Under the pieces are notes generated by a model, which was given only the letters and a program-made list of their open reading frames with translations, did no database searches and was not told the DNA's origin. Of a stretch of 64,000 nt of DNA, positions 41,546 to 53,938 are shown piece after piece. The DNA is from Strigamia acuminata (lineage: Eukaryota > Arthropoda > Chilopoda > Geophilomorpha > Linotaeniidae). Position numbers and translations under genes: made by a program. Position 1 is the first letter of the stretch. Each line of letters starts with the position of its first letter. The stretch covers positions 1 through 64,000 of the forward strand of contig CASHSZ010000139.1 in the NCBI GenBank assembly GCA_949358305.1, in the 5' to 3' direction.

Positions 41546-42530
41546 ACTGTAATTACTGTGTTTATCCTATTCTTTCTCCAGCTTTAAGCATCGTTTGGTT
41601 CAATTCTTGAGTTACCAATTACCAATTATCAATTCCCAATTTCCAATTTCCAATTCCCAAATATGAAATATGAAATGCATCAGAGGTTTTTTGTTTCCAT
41701 TGAATGAACACACTAACGTGGCACTGCAGTGTTAATTACCCACAAGAGCATTTTTCTTTGAGCTGGAAGAGCAATTTGGAGGGCCAGTTTATAAATTTAT
41801 ACTAACAAATTATCCAAATAATGTATTCATCCACCACAAAGTAATCAGTACTAAAAAAAAACAAAAAACCAAAAAAAAAAAAAAAAAAAAGGACCAAAAA
41901 ACCCCCAAAAAAAACCAAAAAAAGGACCAAAAATTAAAAAAAAACACCAAAATTACACACCAAAAATCCATCAATTCAAAGACCAAAAAGAAAAAAAACT
42001 CACAGAAAATTTGAGATTTGGGCTCCTGAAGACACAACAAACTAACACAAGACCACATCACCCACATTGCATTCACCTACAGAACAGTATGACTGAGTCC
42101 ACAGGGTCCAGTCTATTGGGATGTAAAAATTAAAAATAGTTTGAACTCACCCCTCGTGTCCCCATATTGACCTGGGCAGGGCCTAAGGGCGATCCTCCTG
42201 ATTGCAAAAGAAGGCAACACCAAAAATTCCTGGAGGAAGAAAAAAATAAATAAATAAATCAATGAAAAAAAAAGCCATTTTGATCTTGCAGTTAACCGCC
42301 ATTTGAGGCTGAAATAATAAGTAAATAAACCAACTCACCTGGGGCACTAGGACTGCACTAGGGCTGCCTTCCCACAGAAGCCCAAATAACTAATTGGAGG
42401 AAAAAGAAAGAAAAAAACAGTTAAAAGAAAATCCCAAAATATTAGGAAAATAAAAAAAGCTAATTCAATGCAAAAACAAATAAAACACAACAAACAAATA
42501 CAAATTAAACCATTTTCACTGCTTTGCACC
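41546..42530 (-). other. Right end of block A: poly-A runs and two exon-like units
   Basis: A-rich tracts (41850-42000). On the minus strand, modules at about 42149-42235 (acceptor CTTCCTCCAG, donor G/GTGAGTTCAA) and 42337-42395 (acceptor near CCAATTAG, donor CCAG/GTGAGTTGG). Block ends CTGCTTTGCACC, then telomere repeats. Confidence 0.5.
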
Positions 42531-42622
42531 TAACCTAACCTAACCTAACCTAACCTAACCTAACCTAACCTAACCTAACCTAACCTAACCTAACCTAACC
42601 TAACCTAACCTAACCTAACCTA
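42531..42622. repeat. Interstitial telomere tract ITS2 between blocks A and B
   Basis: Eighteen perfect TAACC repeats in terminal-telomere orientation, ending ...AACCTA directly followed by GGGCCTCAAAC, which is codon 125 onward of the 29124 gene. The perfection of the repeats implies recent origin. Confidence 0.97.
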
Positions 42623-42707
42623 GGGCCTCAAACATCTACCATCTGTGTACACCTTTGGGCAGATACGTGATCGTGTTGCTGCATTCACGAGAAAACCGAA
42701 CGTGTGA
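42623..42707 (+). pseudogene. 5'-truncated copy of the small proline-rich protein gene
   Basis: Encodes only the last 28 codons of the 29124 product (from GLKHLPS to the TGA), directly abutting telomere repeats. It cannot be expressed as a functional domain. Confidence 0.9.
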
Positions 42708-43418
42708 CCTGTGCGAGAGAAAAAAGAAAAAGAAATAAGAAAAAGAAATTTAAAGAAAGAAATAGAAAAATGAAATAAAATTGTAAACAGAATAAAAAAA
42801 AAAATCAAACAAAATAAAATAAAAAAGCCAACATCAATTATCATTATTATTATTATCAAAAACACATAAAAAAATGACCAAAACACATTGAAAAACAACA
42901 AAAATCATCTAATTAGATTCCAATATAAAGCGCATGAAGCAGGAAGCAGCCTCTAAAACAATCTCTTAGCAACAGGTACTTTGGATTCTATAGTAAACAA
43001 CCCAAATACTGAAAGGAAAAGTAAATGAGTTAAGTGTGTTTTACATTTAAAGATACAGAAAAATATATTATATATAGTATATTAGAAGCATGAAAGAAAA
43101 TTTAACAATCTAAATATAAAAATATGAAAATAATGAAAATTATTTAAAAAAGGCTTCATGATCTAATGATCGAAGGGATTGACCATTTCGGCGTGCATAT
43201 AAACTAATGGAGAAAAAAGGTCTAATGTCCGCAGCAGGCAGCTGTTTTTGTCGCCAACACACCTTTCATTGGATGGCGTGATCCATTAGCTCTCGTCATT
43301 CATTAGCTTAGTGGACTAATGGTCGTATTTAATCGCTATTTCGGCGTGCGAATGAGCTCGGTGAATTGCTATTCCGGCGTGCAAACGAGCCTGGTTTGCC
43401 ATTACTTCACCATCGTTA

Positions 43419-44227
43419 ATCGATCCACCGAGCTCATTCGCACGCCGAAATAGCAACCCAAAACGATTATTAGTTCTGCAGGCACTTTTCATTGGTTTTG
43501 CGGTATACTGTTGGTGTGATTCATTAAGTTGGTGGTCTAATCGATCCACCGAGCTCATTCGCACGCCGAAATAGCAACCCAAAACGATTATTAGTTCTGC
43601 AGGCACTTTTCATTGGTTTTGCGGTATACTGTTGGTGTGATTCATTAAGTTGGTGGTCTAATCGATCCACCGAGCTCATTCGCACGCCGAAATAGCAACC
43701 CAAAACGATTATTAGTTCTGCAGGCACTTTTCATTGGTTTTGCGGTATACTGTTGGTGTGATTCATTAAGTTGGTGGTCTAATCGATCCACCGAGCTCAT
43801 TCGCACGCCGAAATAGCAACCCAAAACGATTATTAGTTCTGCAGGCACTTTTCATTGGTTTTGCGGTATACTGTTGGTGTGATTCATTAAGTTGGTGGTC
43901 TAATCGATCCACCGAGCTCATTCGCACGCCGAAATAGCAACCCAAAACGATTATTAGTTCTGCAGGCACTTTTCATTGGTTTTGCGGTATACTGTTGGTG
44001 TGATTCATTAAGTTGGTGGTCTAATCGATCCACCGAGCTCATTCGCACGCCGAAATAGCAACCCAAAACGATTATTAGTTCTGCAGGCACTTTTCATTGG
44101 TTTTGCGGTATACTGTTGGTGTGATTCATTAAGTTGGTGGTCTAATCGATCCACCGAGCTCATTCGCACGCCGAAATAGCAACCCAAAACGATTATTAGT
44201 TCTGCAGGCACTTTTCATTGGTTTTGC
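43419..44227. repeat. 121-bp tandem array in block B (about 7 copies)
   Basis: Same unit as in block A with one unit fewer, so array length is already diverging between blocks. Confidence 0.95.
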
Positions 44228-45371
44228 TGTATAATGGGAATTATTCCCAAAGAAATTTCCTACAAATCTCTGTCTGACAGTTTCATTAGAAGCAAAACTA
44301 GTGTGTTTTGAAATGCTTTTTTCATTTGATTTTGTGCCAATTTCATAATAATAATAATAAAATGTCATTTTAAAACACATTTCTTCCTTAAATTCCCACA
44401 AAAACAAACGAAAATTGCATTTTTAATCACAATTTGCCGATAAATTGTGTTAAAATCAATATTTTAACACAATTTTTGCACTAAATCGCATCTACAATTG
44501 ACACAAACACATCCAAAATTGACAAAATTGACAAAAAGAATAAAAGAAAAACGGGTGACTGCACCAAACATCATCCAAAATAAATCACCCAAAAAAACCT
44601 GCTTACCTTGATGTCCTGCATGGCCTTAGTGCAGACCACGACTGTCCGCAGCCAAAAACACCTAGAAAAACAAAAGAAAAATAAGAAAATTGCCGAAATA
44701 CACGCAATTTCCCAACGTTCATAAAATAATTAATTTAAAAACCTTTCTGTACCCACTCCAGCCCTGGCAAAAATTCTTACATATTAATCTATCACTCCTC
44801 AGAACCATATGGAACCAAGAGCGAGGTCTGAGGGCCGCTTAAGACGAAAAACACCTGAAAAACAGAGAAAGGAAATTAAAAATGGTGCAAAAATCGTGCA
44901 AAAATCATACAAAAAAGCATTAATGCAAAATGCAAATAAAATTCGAATTATTAAACAAACCTACCTTGCCTGAATAAAAAAAAACAAAAAAAAAAAAAAA
45001 CAACCACTGGCTACTGATTTCGCGGCGATAGCCGCGATATCGATAAAACAAAAGAAAAACAAAAACAAAAGAAATGCATTAAACAAACTTTAAACCAAAC
45101 CAACCTTCCTTAATTCACACTCACCTTACTGTAAATATGGGGCACTCACAGGCCTAGGAGGACAAGAACCTAGAATGATAAGAAAAAAACACAAAGAACC
45201 GATTCCTTGTCAAAAAAATAAAGAAAAAAAAAAAGAAATACTTATCGTTCACTAGAGCCTTCAACTCTGAAGACGTATCCACCCGCCATTCCTACCTATA
45301 AAAACAACAAAAAAATAAGCCACTATCATTAAAAATTAAACAAAAAAGCCACTTCAAACATGAAATGCCAC

Positions 45372-45374
<3 letters not shown>

Positions 45375-45412
<38 letters not shown>
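45375..45412. repeat. TGCC microsatellite (block B)
   Basis: Counterpart of 32371-32408. Confidence 0.93.
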
Positions 45413-46479
45413 CTGAAAAAGAATTAGTAACTTAAAAATTATTATAAAAATTGTTTTATTTTAAAACAAATTAGGTTAAACACATTAAGCTTTGCCTGTG
45501 GTTCCGTTGACGAGCCGGGAAATCCTTAAGAAACCCGAAAGACCGAATCGTTTAATTCGTTTACTCGCCACTAGATGTCAGACAAATAAGAATCCAAACA
45601 TAATTTCCGAAACACACTGTTGAAAATTGGCAACAATTTCAATCATGTTGTGAATTGATTTTGTGAAAAGAAATATATTAATAAAATATTAACATCCTTG
45701 AATGTTGATTAGTAACTGTGTCTGCTTGCAGTAGAAATGTCATGGTCACTTTATCACGAATATCAATATTTACTCCACATTTTCAAAAGCACTGTCAACA
45801 CTCGGTGGCATGCAGCAAAAAAACACAAAGTTTATTGATTGTACATTGTCAAAAGCACTGCCTCCACTCGGTTGGTGGATCTATAGTGAAATACAATTCA
45901 GACTTGATCATTAGTTCGTGCAGTGTGCTAGATATAGGTGAATCTGAAACCTAAATACATGACTGAGTCTGACATCTGACCTCAGATAAAAGTTTCCAGA
46001 TCCTAATAAGTCCCTGATGGGCACTGACTGCACTGGTTTTTATCCAAATCAAAAAACTTTCCTGCAGAACAAGACACTGCCAAAACAATTTTAATTGATA
46101 AAATTAATAAAAAAAATAAATAATCAATTAATTCAAAGGTAAAGTTTTGCATTTTCCATGCAAATATATCTGTCCATCAGGGCATACTGTATCATTAGAT
46201 GATGGAAAATGAAACGAAAATGAATAAAAACTGAAAAAAAAAGATGAAAAATGAAAAAAAACGTCAAAAACAAATTTTAAAAAAAAACAATTTACCTTCT
46301 ACAATGTCCTGTGTGGCTATACCGCAGTCGGGGGTCGTCCACGGGCCTTTGGTCGGTCAAAGATGCCTGGAAAATAAAAGAAAAATGAATAAAGACATCA
46401 AAAATTAAAAGAAAAAAAAAAACCGAAAACAAAAACGTCCAAATCAAATTTCAAAATATTCCGTTCATCATCTACGATG

Positions 46480-46915
46480 TCCCGCCCCCTCTCCCTCCCC
46501 CTCCCCTCCCCGCCCCCCTCTCCCCCCTCCCCTCCCCGCCCCCTCTCCCCCCTCCCCTCCCCGCCCCCTCTCCCCCCCCTCCCCTCCCCGCCCCCTCTCC
46601 CCCCTCCCCCTCCCCGCCAATGGCGGTGGCAAAGTTGGGGCTACCAACAGAAACAGAAATAATGAGGAAATAATGAGGAAATAATGAGAAAATAATGTGG
46701 AAATAATGAGGAAATAATGAGGAAATAATGAGAAAATGCCTACCCAAAGCCAAGAAATACCGTCTTGGAAACAGAAATGAGGAAATAATGAGGAAATAAT
46801 GAGGAAATAATGAGGAAATAATGAGGAAATAATGAGGAAATAATGAGAAAATGCCTACCCAAAGCCAAGAAATACCGTCTTGGAAACAGAAATGAGGAAA
46901 TAATGAGGAAATAAT
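46480..46915. repeat. C-rich tract and AATGAGGAAAT minisatellite (block B)
   Basis: Longer than in block A. A unit that contains AAGCCAAGAAATACCGTC is present twice here and once in A, in addition to extra AATGAGGAAAT units. Confidence 0.85.
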
Positions 46916-47219
46916 AAGGGAAGGCTTTCCAAAATTGCCGTCCTGAAAACAGAAATAAATGCCTTTCCAAAGGAAATGCCTTCTTGTCCAGTTGGGCGGA
47001 ATCCAGAAACAACCAAAAAGCTGTGCTTTGCCTGCAAAAATGTTAACCCTACTAAAAAAACAAATCCAGTTGGCCCGGAAACGCTCTTCCGCAACCAACC
47101 AGCAGCGAGCAGCGGATTTGCCGCCTGTCATTTGCCCATCTCTCACCCCCAAATCCGCCGACTATATTATAAATATTAAATGCATCCTCGGATTTGGGGA
47201 CGCGCCTGGGTTGGCTGTG

Positions 47220-47350
47220 GAGCGGTTGAGTCCGGTCTAAATCTGTTCTCCATGCACGCCATTGGCTGAAAAACAGATCTAGACCGGACTTAACCGCTCC
47301 ATAGCCAATGGCGTGCATGGAGAACAGATTTAGACCGGACTCAACCGCTC
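47220..47350. repeat. Perfect 48-bp inverted repeat (block B)
   Basis: Counterpart of 34573-34703, unchanged. Confidence 0.9.
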
Positions 47351-49214
47351 TATAGCCAATCCGGGCCCAGGAACCGGATTTGCATGGATCGGTCGTGTTC
47401 GGTCTGGATTTGCTCTTCAGCCAACGACGTGCATGGAGGGCAGATCCAGAGCGAACACGACCGCTCCATAGCCAATCCGGGCCCAGAAACCGGATTTTCG
47501 CGTGCAATTTTGGTCTGGGATAAACGGCATCAGGGGGCGTGCGTGTTGCTTGTAATTTTCCCAAAGAGGGCGCCACTTACGATGGTAATGGCGCCCATGT
47601 GTTGGGGAAAATTTATTACCGTTGTTTGCACCTGGCCCAGAACACATGCATGGACAGGAGTGAATAAATGAAAAAGCATCCAAGGTTTTTGATTCTCCCC
47701 CAGAAATTGTAATAATTTGGGTCCGCCCAATGTTTGGATGCACCCAGGCGTGTATGTGTACGTGGACACAGTGTAATAAATATGCATTTGCTTTTTGAAT
47801 ATTTCATATTTTTTAAATTTTATTTCCACCAAATTAAATGGCGCTTAAAAACAATTAATGGATAATGTAACAATTCTTTTTATTCATCATGTTTTAAATT
47901 TTGACGTTACAAATGACATCCTGTAAAGTCTGTTCTGGCTATTACATAATGCTTGATGTCCCAAACCATAAATTTCTCTTTTTCTCTTTCTTTCCTTCTT
48001 TCTTCCTCGTTGTTCCAACAAAACGAGGAGCTCTGGAAAACTGGTTTACATTTTTCACTCCATTCATTCAGCCTGGCCATCACTGAATGTCGGTGTGAAA
48101 GTGCAAACCTATTTTTCCGAGCGCCTCGTTTTGTTGTATAAAACGAAGAACTGCTTCAGTGAGGACCAAAATCTTTAGTTCCAATCGATTGGGCTTGGAT
48201 GCTGGAAAGGCATGCGCCCTCACAAAACAAACGCTCTGTTCTCCCAACTGCAATCTTGGACATGCTCACCTTACCGTACATGAAATGGCTATTACAACAA
48301 CATCTGGTCGCATCTTACAAATCCACAAAATAATTAAAGACCAATTAAATGAGATGTTTTTTAACAGTAATAAATAAACCATAAAAAAATATTTGTTTCA
48401 ACTACTTTGCCTCCATTGTCCACAACACAGCACTGTTCAGAATTCTGTTTAAAAATCCAGACGATTACAATCAAGCAACCTTTGCTGACTATTGCAGGAA
48501 TGTTCATTGAATTGATCGTAAACCCCTGCACGTCTTCCTCTGAATCGTGCTCAAAGCAAAGAATTCGTAAATAAAGGCTAAAATCCCCTCGGGAAATGTT
48601 TTTGAAAATCAGAAATGTAGTTTGGGGGGGGGGTGTAGGTATTGGGGTAGTATTTACATTTAATTTAGGGTGTTCTTAGTGACCTTAAAAGGGTGTTTAA
48701 TGGATTCGATGGGATTTTAAGGAGAATTTTATGTGGATTAAATGGGAATTTATGTGGATTTTCGGAGTGCTGGATGAGATTTGGAGAATTCACAGAAATT
48801 TTTAGGGCCAAAAACGGTTTTTTAGGATGTATGTATTTATGTGTACATTATGAGAAAACGCATTTTTCTGTGCCTAATGGACCTGCAGAGCCCAAACTAC
48901 ATTTCAAATTGAAAAACACATTCCACGCCTTTGCACACATGAGGAATTCAAAATTTGGGAATGAACTGCAAGTGTGGAATGAGACCAAAAAGCGCCCATC
49001 TGTGGTGTCAAAGCGCCCAAATTGCCTGGGAGAAGAAAGAGACATTAAATACTCCTCGTCTTTACAGACAACCAATATTAGTTTCCAATCTCCGGGATTA
49101 ACCTGTAAACCGGAAGGAACCCGCAGAAAATCCAGGGTTTTTTTCCTTTGGTTTTTCCAGATTTTTTAACCAGTAAAAAATGCAAAATGATAAAAACGCA
49201 AAATATTTCATTAC

Positions 49215-49403
49215 CATCGACTATATGAGGAACTAATTGCGAATCGTTACAGTTCTCCCTTCCAGGAACTAGCCTCTGATAGACCTCGGGTACGGATTCC
49301 CGTCTGTATCCACTAGAAACGGCACTTGTTGAGTTTGTTAATTCAAAACGTGATGATTGGAATCGCGAATGTAATCGGTCTGGAAGAATTGTTCCGGGGG
49401 ACA
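49215..49403 (-). pseudogene. BRWD/PHIP-like decayed exon (block B)
   Basis: Same sequence as 36568-36756, including the in-frame stop and the frameshift, so the decay predates the block duplication. The upstream WD40 fragment is absent here. Confidence 0.8.
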
Positions 49404-51288
49404 CTAAATCACAAAAACTCTTTTTTTTAAATTTCATATTCAATAAACCTTATAACAAACGTACTTTTTTATATTTCCCATTCGAATGTCCGTGAAAATC
49501 CAGATTTCATTACCGAATAAACAACTGAAATGCAAATTAAAAATTATTTAACATTCACTTATCTTTTTTTTTCATACAAAACATTGCTTATTTATTATTT
49601 GGCACCACCTGTTACTACCAGATTGAACGTCCTGATGGGTTTTCGGTGATCCATTAAATTCGTAACCAATTCCCACCCAAAAAAACGATTTGATTGAATA
49701 TACTTTCTTTATGGAAATAAAAAAAAAAGGAAATAAAACGAATGAGCATTGATATGAAAAATGTGCCAAGCGCTCGGCGTGTCCAATTAGTCAATACTCT
49801 GGATGAGTTTTGACTAAATTCCGCCAACATTTCCCTGAAATTACATTTTTATTTCGAAATTTTAGTGAATTTTCATTTTTATCACTGAAATATCGGAAAT
49901 AAATGCCCTGGGCCCGCGCACGAAAATTGTTTCTCACTTCTGCCGGCAATGCACAGCCTGGCCAGTCACCGTGCATTGAGGCGGGAATGCAAAACAATGA
50001 CGTTGCAGGGGCGAAGAGCTAACTTGACGAGAGCGTCGTCAACACCAGCCGAATCAATGCTGCGGTTCGTCACTCATTCCCACTCGTAGCAAACGAATCT
50101 GCCAACAACATAGCCATTAAATTTCTACCATAAAAACCCGCTCGCCTTCTTTAATTATGCCGTTATATCTCAGGTTTGGCCACACAACCGACTGCAATGA
50201 CAAAAACAATTTTAAATCTTTAAATTTTCCCAATTTTTCATTTTTTTTCCCTTCAATTTTCCAATTTATTATTATCCCCAATTTTTCCAACTTTTCCCAT
50301 TTTTTACCTTCTCAAAGATTGTGTCCGTAGCCGCTTTCATCATTTCACTAGTATACGTGCAGTCGCATGCTCTCTCTAAGAACACGGGCACATACAGGTC
50401 GATTTGTCCCGGATTTTACGCCAACATGGTCATCATTTCCTCCACTTGGAACTCTAGTTCCTGAATTGCAGCGTCTTTTACCTTGGTTGCAGAGAGAAAT
50501 AAAGGAATTGTTACAATTTTACGTTTTCTTAACTTTAATTTCCACAAAATTTATTAAAACTTAATTGAATGCGTCGAAGTTTCATCCAAACTTAATCGAT
50601 TTCGTTTAAACTTCTAAAAAAATTCATAATTCATAAAATTTCATCAAAATTTAAAAACCTTGTCAAAATTTTATCAAAATTTAAGAAAACTCGTCGTAAT
50701 TTCATCAAAAGGTATCCAAACTGCAGAGAATTCGTCGAAATTTCTTTCAAAATTTATTTAAAATTAATAAAATTTATCGAAATTTCATAAAAAATTAATG
50801 AAATTTCATCAAAATCGTCAACATTTAGTAAAACTCGTCAATAAATTACTTCCAACGTGTTAATTCCTAATTCGAGCGCATTCAAAACTCAATGAACCAA
50901 TTTCAATCCAAAGTCCCCGTTTCAGCTAATAATTCGAGTAAAAAAACCTACAAAGAGCAAAAAGTGTTAATAAATTCACCTGTCAACGTTTGATCTACTC
51001 CTAGCAATGCAATGTGTGCGATTCTCCTGATCGCACACGTTAACCCTAGCAATGCGACAGGCCTAGAGAACCAAACGATCCAAAAGCAAGCACACGTTAA
51101 CACACGTCAACATGTGCTTGCTTTTGATGTTTATATTTTCAAGGAAACACTTATTAAAAATTAACCCATTAAAACGACAAAAAAATGTGGTAATTAATGA
51201 TTTACAATATATATCCGACCATTAGGTTCAATTTGTGAGAAGAAACAATGTATTTAATTATTCCCTTTGTGTAACCAATTTTGCATAC

Positions 51289-51738
51289 CCCATCCTTCCG
51301 GAAGTAGACCAAAAGGCAGTTGTACTTATAGATCACGTTGTCGCAGCCGCTGGCAAACAAATGATCCAACTAAAGAGTAAAAATTAAATTGAATTAAATT
51401 AAAACTAAATAAAATTTGTTGAAAAATGGAAATTTACCTGTTTCCGAATTATCAATCGCCTGTCAAACAATAACGAACTCATCTCTCGCTGCTGTCGCAA
51501 AAACACCTGAAAAACATTTTAAAAAATTAAAATTCAACATTTAACTAGTCAGAAATTAATTTCATTACCCACTTTTATCCATCGTTCTAAAATCTGCCCA
51601 TTTGATGCTCCCTTTAGGACCAGAAAACTTGGCTATTCTGTTTTCCTGCTCGACGTCCAAAATAGCCGTGGTCAAAGATATTCCACTCTCCCGGTACGCA
51701 ACAAACGTCGAAAATTGCATTCTGGTGCGCCTGCACAC
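51289..51738 (-). pseudogene. DTL/CDT2-like decayed exons (block B)
   Basis: Same three exons as in block A, at 51569-51738, 51438-51506 and 51289-51369. Here the first exon's donor is intact (GTGG/GTAATGAA), which shows the ancestral state. Two missense changes separate the copies (Leu to Ser in the second exon, His to Tyr in the third). The frameshift and stop are shared with A. Confidence 0.78.
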
Positions 51739-51811
51739 CTAGATTAAAGAAAAAAACGTTAAAGATCGTTTTAAATCATCAATAATTGACTTTATATTCA
51801 AAAAGTAAGTG

Positions 51812-52028
51812 TTCACGGTGCCTTGTTCTGTACAAACTGCTAGGAAATGTTCGTGACCGGAAGCACGGGCAGCTGAATGTCGGCGAGCAAGGGAAAATAA
51901 AACTACAGTGGATCGGGCCCAAATCCAGCGTCTTTAGTTTTCCTTGCTCGCCGACATCGAATTGATTCAGCTGCCCGTGCGGCCGGCCACGAACATTTTC
52001 TAGCAGTTTGTACAGAACAAGGCACCGT
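51812..52028. mobile_element. Foldback element (block B)
   Basis: Counterpart of 40450-40668, with the right arm reading CACCGTGAAAA, closer to the left arm than in block A. Confidence 0.85.
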
Positions 52029-52209
52029 GAAAACGGTTTTTAGAACACCAAAAACACCCGTATGTTGTTAAATGGCGAACGAGGGAAGCGCGCTAGCTTC
52101 GCCAACTTCCTAGTGCCGTATACAGAGGGCGCTTCCCAAGTACACACGTCAGCGTCAACGTGTGCTTGCTTTTGGATCGTCTGTTTCCCTAGGCCGCGGA
52201 AAAAGCAAA

Positions 52210-52405
52210 GAAAACCCGTCTTACCTTGCAAACTGGCGCGTCGGGGACGAAACCGGTGTCGGGCGGCGCTGTCGGACCACGCACCGAAACGAACGAGCTA
52301 GCGGCGCGCCGGCAGCGCCCGTGGCGTGCGGTGGCGACGTCCGCAACCGCCGACGAGACTAGCGTCATTGACCCGGTTTGAGATCCCGGTCCAGTTAACA
52401 ACCTC
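52210..52405 (-). other. GC-rich island with splice donor (block B)
   Basis: Counterpart of 40850-41045, unchanged. Confidence 0.5.
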
Positions 52406-52639
52406 GCGAACTAGAACAGCAAGAAACAACGTGGAAAAGTGTCATGTTTTCGAATCAAAAATAATCACAAGCAATAAAGCATGCACACGTTACATTTCTC
52501 TTTTCAAGCCTACAATTTATAAAATAAAATACAAAAACAAAAAAAAAAAAAAAAAACGCCCAAAAAAAGAAAGAAAAAAAAAAACCAAACATTTCAGATT
52601 TCATTACCGAATAAACAACAGAAATGCAAATTAAAAATT

Positions 52640-52905
52640 ATTTGATTAATTTTAGATGAATTTTGACCAAATTTGATCAATTTTAGATGAATTTGGACCA
52701 AATTTGATCAATTTTAGATGAATTTTGACCAAAAATGATCAATTTCAGATGAATTTTGACCAAATTTGATCAATTTTAGATGAATTTGGACCAAATTTGA
52801 TCAGTTTTAGATGAATTTTAGATAAATTTTGAAAAAATTTCATGAATTTTAGATGAATTTTGACAAAATTTCATCAATTTTATATGAATTTGGACGAAAT
52901 TTGAT
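52640..52905. repeat. About 30-bp repeats (block B)
   Basis: Counterpart of 41280-41545. Confidence 0.85.
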
Positions 52906-53888
52906 ACTGTAATTACTGTGTTTATCCTATTCTTTCTCCAGCTTTAAGCATCGTTTGGTTCAATTCTTGAGTTACCAATTACCAATTATCAATTCCCAAT
53001 TTCCAATTTCCAATTCCCAAATATGAAATATGAAATGCATCAGAGGTTTTTTGTTTCCATTGAATGAACACACTAACGTGGCACTGCAGTGTTAATTACC
53101 CACAAGAGCATTTTTCTTTGAGCTGGAAGAGCAATTTGGAGGGCCAGTTTATAAATTTATACTAACAAATTATCCAAATAATGTATTCATCCACCACAAA
53201 GTAATCAGTACTAAAAAAAAACAAAAAACCAAAAAAAAAAAAAAAAAAAAGGACCAAAAAACCCCCAAAAAAAACCAAAAAAAGGACCAAAAATTAAAAA
53301 AAAACACCAAAATTACACACCAAAAATCCATCAATTCAAAGACCAAAAAGAAAAAAAACTCACAGAAAATTTGAGATTTGGGCTCCTGAAGACACAACAA
53401 ACTAACACAAGACCACATCACCCACATTGCATTCACCTACAGAACAGTATGACTGAGTCCACAGGGTCCAGTCTATTGGGATGTAAAAATTAAAAATAGT
53501 TTGAACTCACCCCTCGTGTCCCCATATTGACCTGGGCAGGGCCTAAGGGCGATCCTCCTGATTGCAAAAGAAGGCAACACCAAAAATTCCTGGAGGAAGA
53601 AAAAAAAAAAAAAATAAATCAATGAAATAAAAAGCCATTTTGATCTTGCAGTTAACCGCCATTTGAGGCTGAAATAATAAGTAAATAAACCAACTCACCT
53701 GGGGCACTAGGACTGCACTAGGGCTGCCTTCCCACAGAAGCCCAAATAACTAATTGGAGGAAAAAGAAAGAAAAAAACAGTTAAAAGAAAATCCCAAAAT
53801 ATTAGGAAAATAAAAAAAGCTAATTCAATGCAAAAACAAATAAAACACAACAAACAAATACAAATTAAACCATTTTCACTGCTTTGCC

Positions 53889-53938
53889 CCTAACCTAACC
53901 TAACCTAACCTAACCTAACCTAACCTAACCTAACCTAA
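53889..53938. repeat. Interstitial telomere tract ITS3
   Basis: Ten TAACC repeats in the same orientation, between block B and the satellite. The last repeat merges with the satellite phrase AACTTACATTGG. Confidence 0.96.

Larger units (their letters stand above)
29498..42530. repeat. Subtelomeric block A (about 13.0 kb)
   Basis: Near-identical to block B (42623-53889) in the same orientation. The right edge abuts CCTAA repeats in both copies. Differences from B: one extra 121-bp unit; about 270 bp (near 32990-33275) and about 230 bp (33420-33655) that B lacks; different lengths of the C-rich and AATGAGGAA tracts; and a 1,287-bp segment (about 36850-38137) between direct repeats that B lacks. 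Otherwise only scattered point changes are seen. Confidence 0.95.
42623..53889. repeat. Subtelomeric block B (about 11.3 kb)
   Basis: Second copy of 29498-42530, truncated on the left inside the coding sequence of the small gene and capped there by telomere repeats. It carries the same sub-features as block A apart from the deletions listed under block A. Offsets to A are 13,125 at the left end, 13,004 after the 121-bp array, 12,647 in the middle and 11,360 at the right. Confidence 0.95.

Noticed and set aside
41810-42076. Phe/Trp-rich frame resembling a membrane protein
   Set aside because: Translation of poly-A with interspersed CC; low complexity only.
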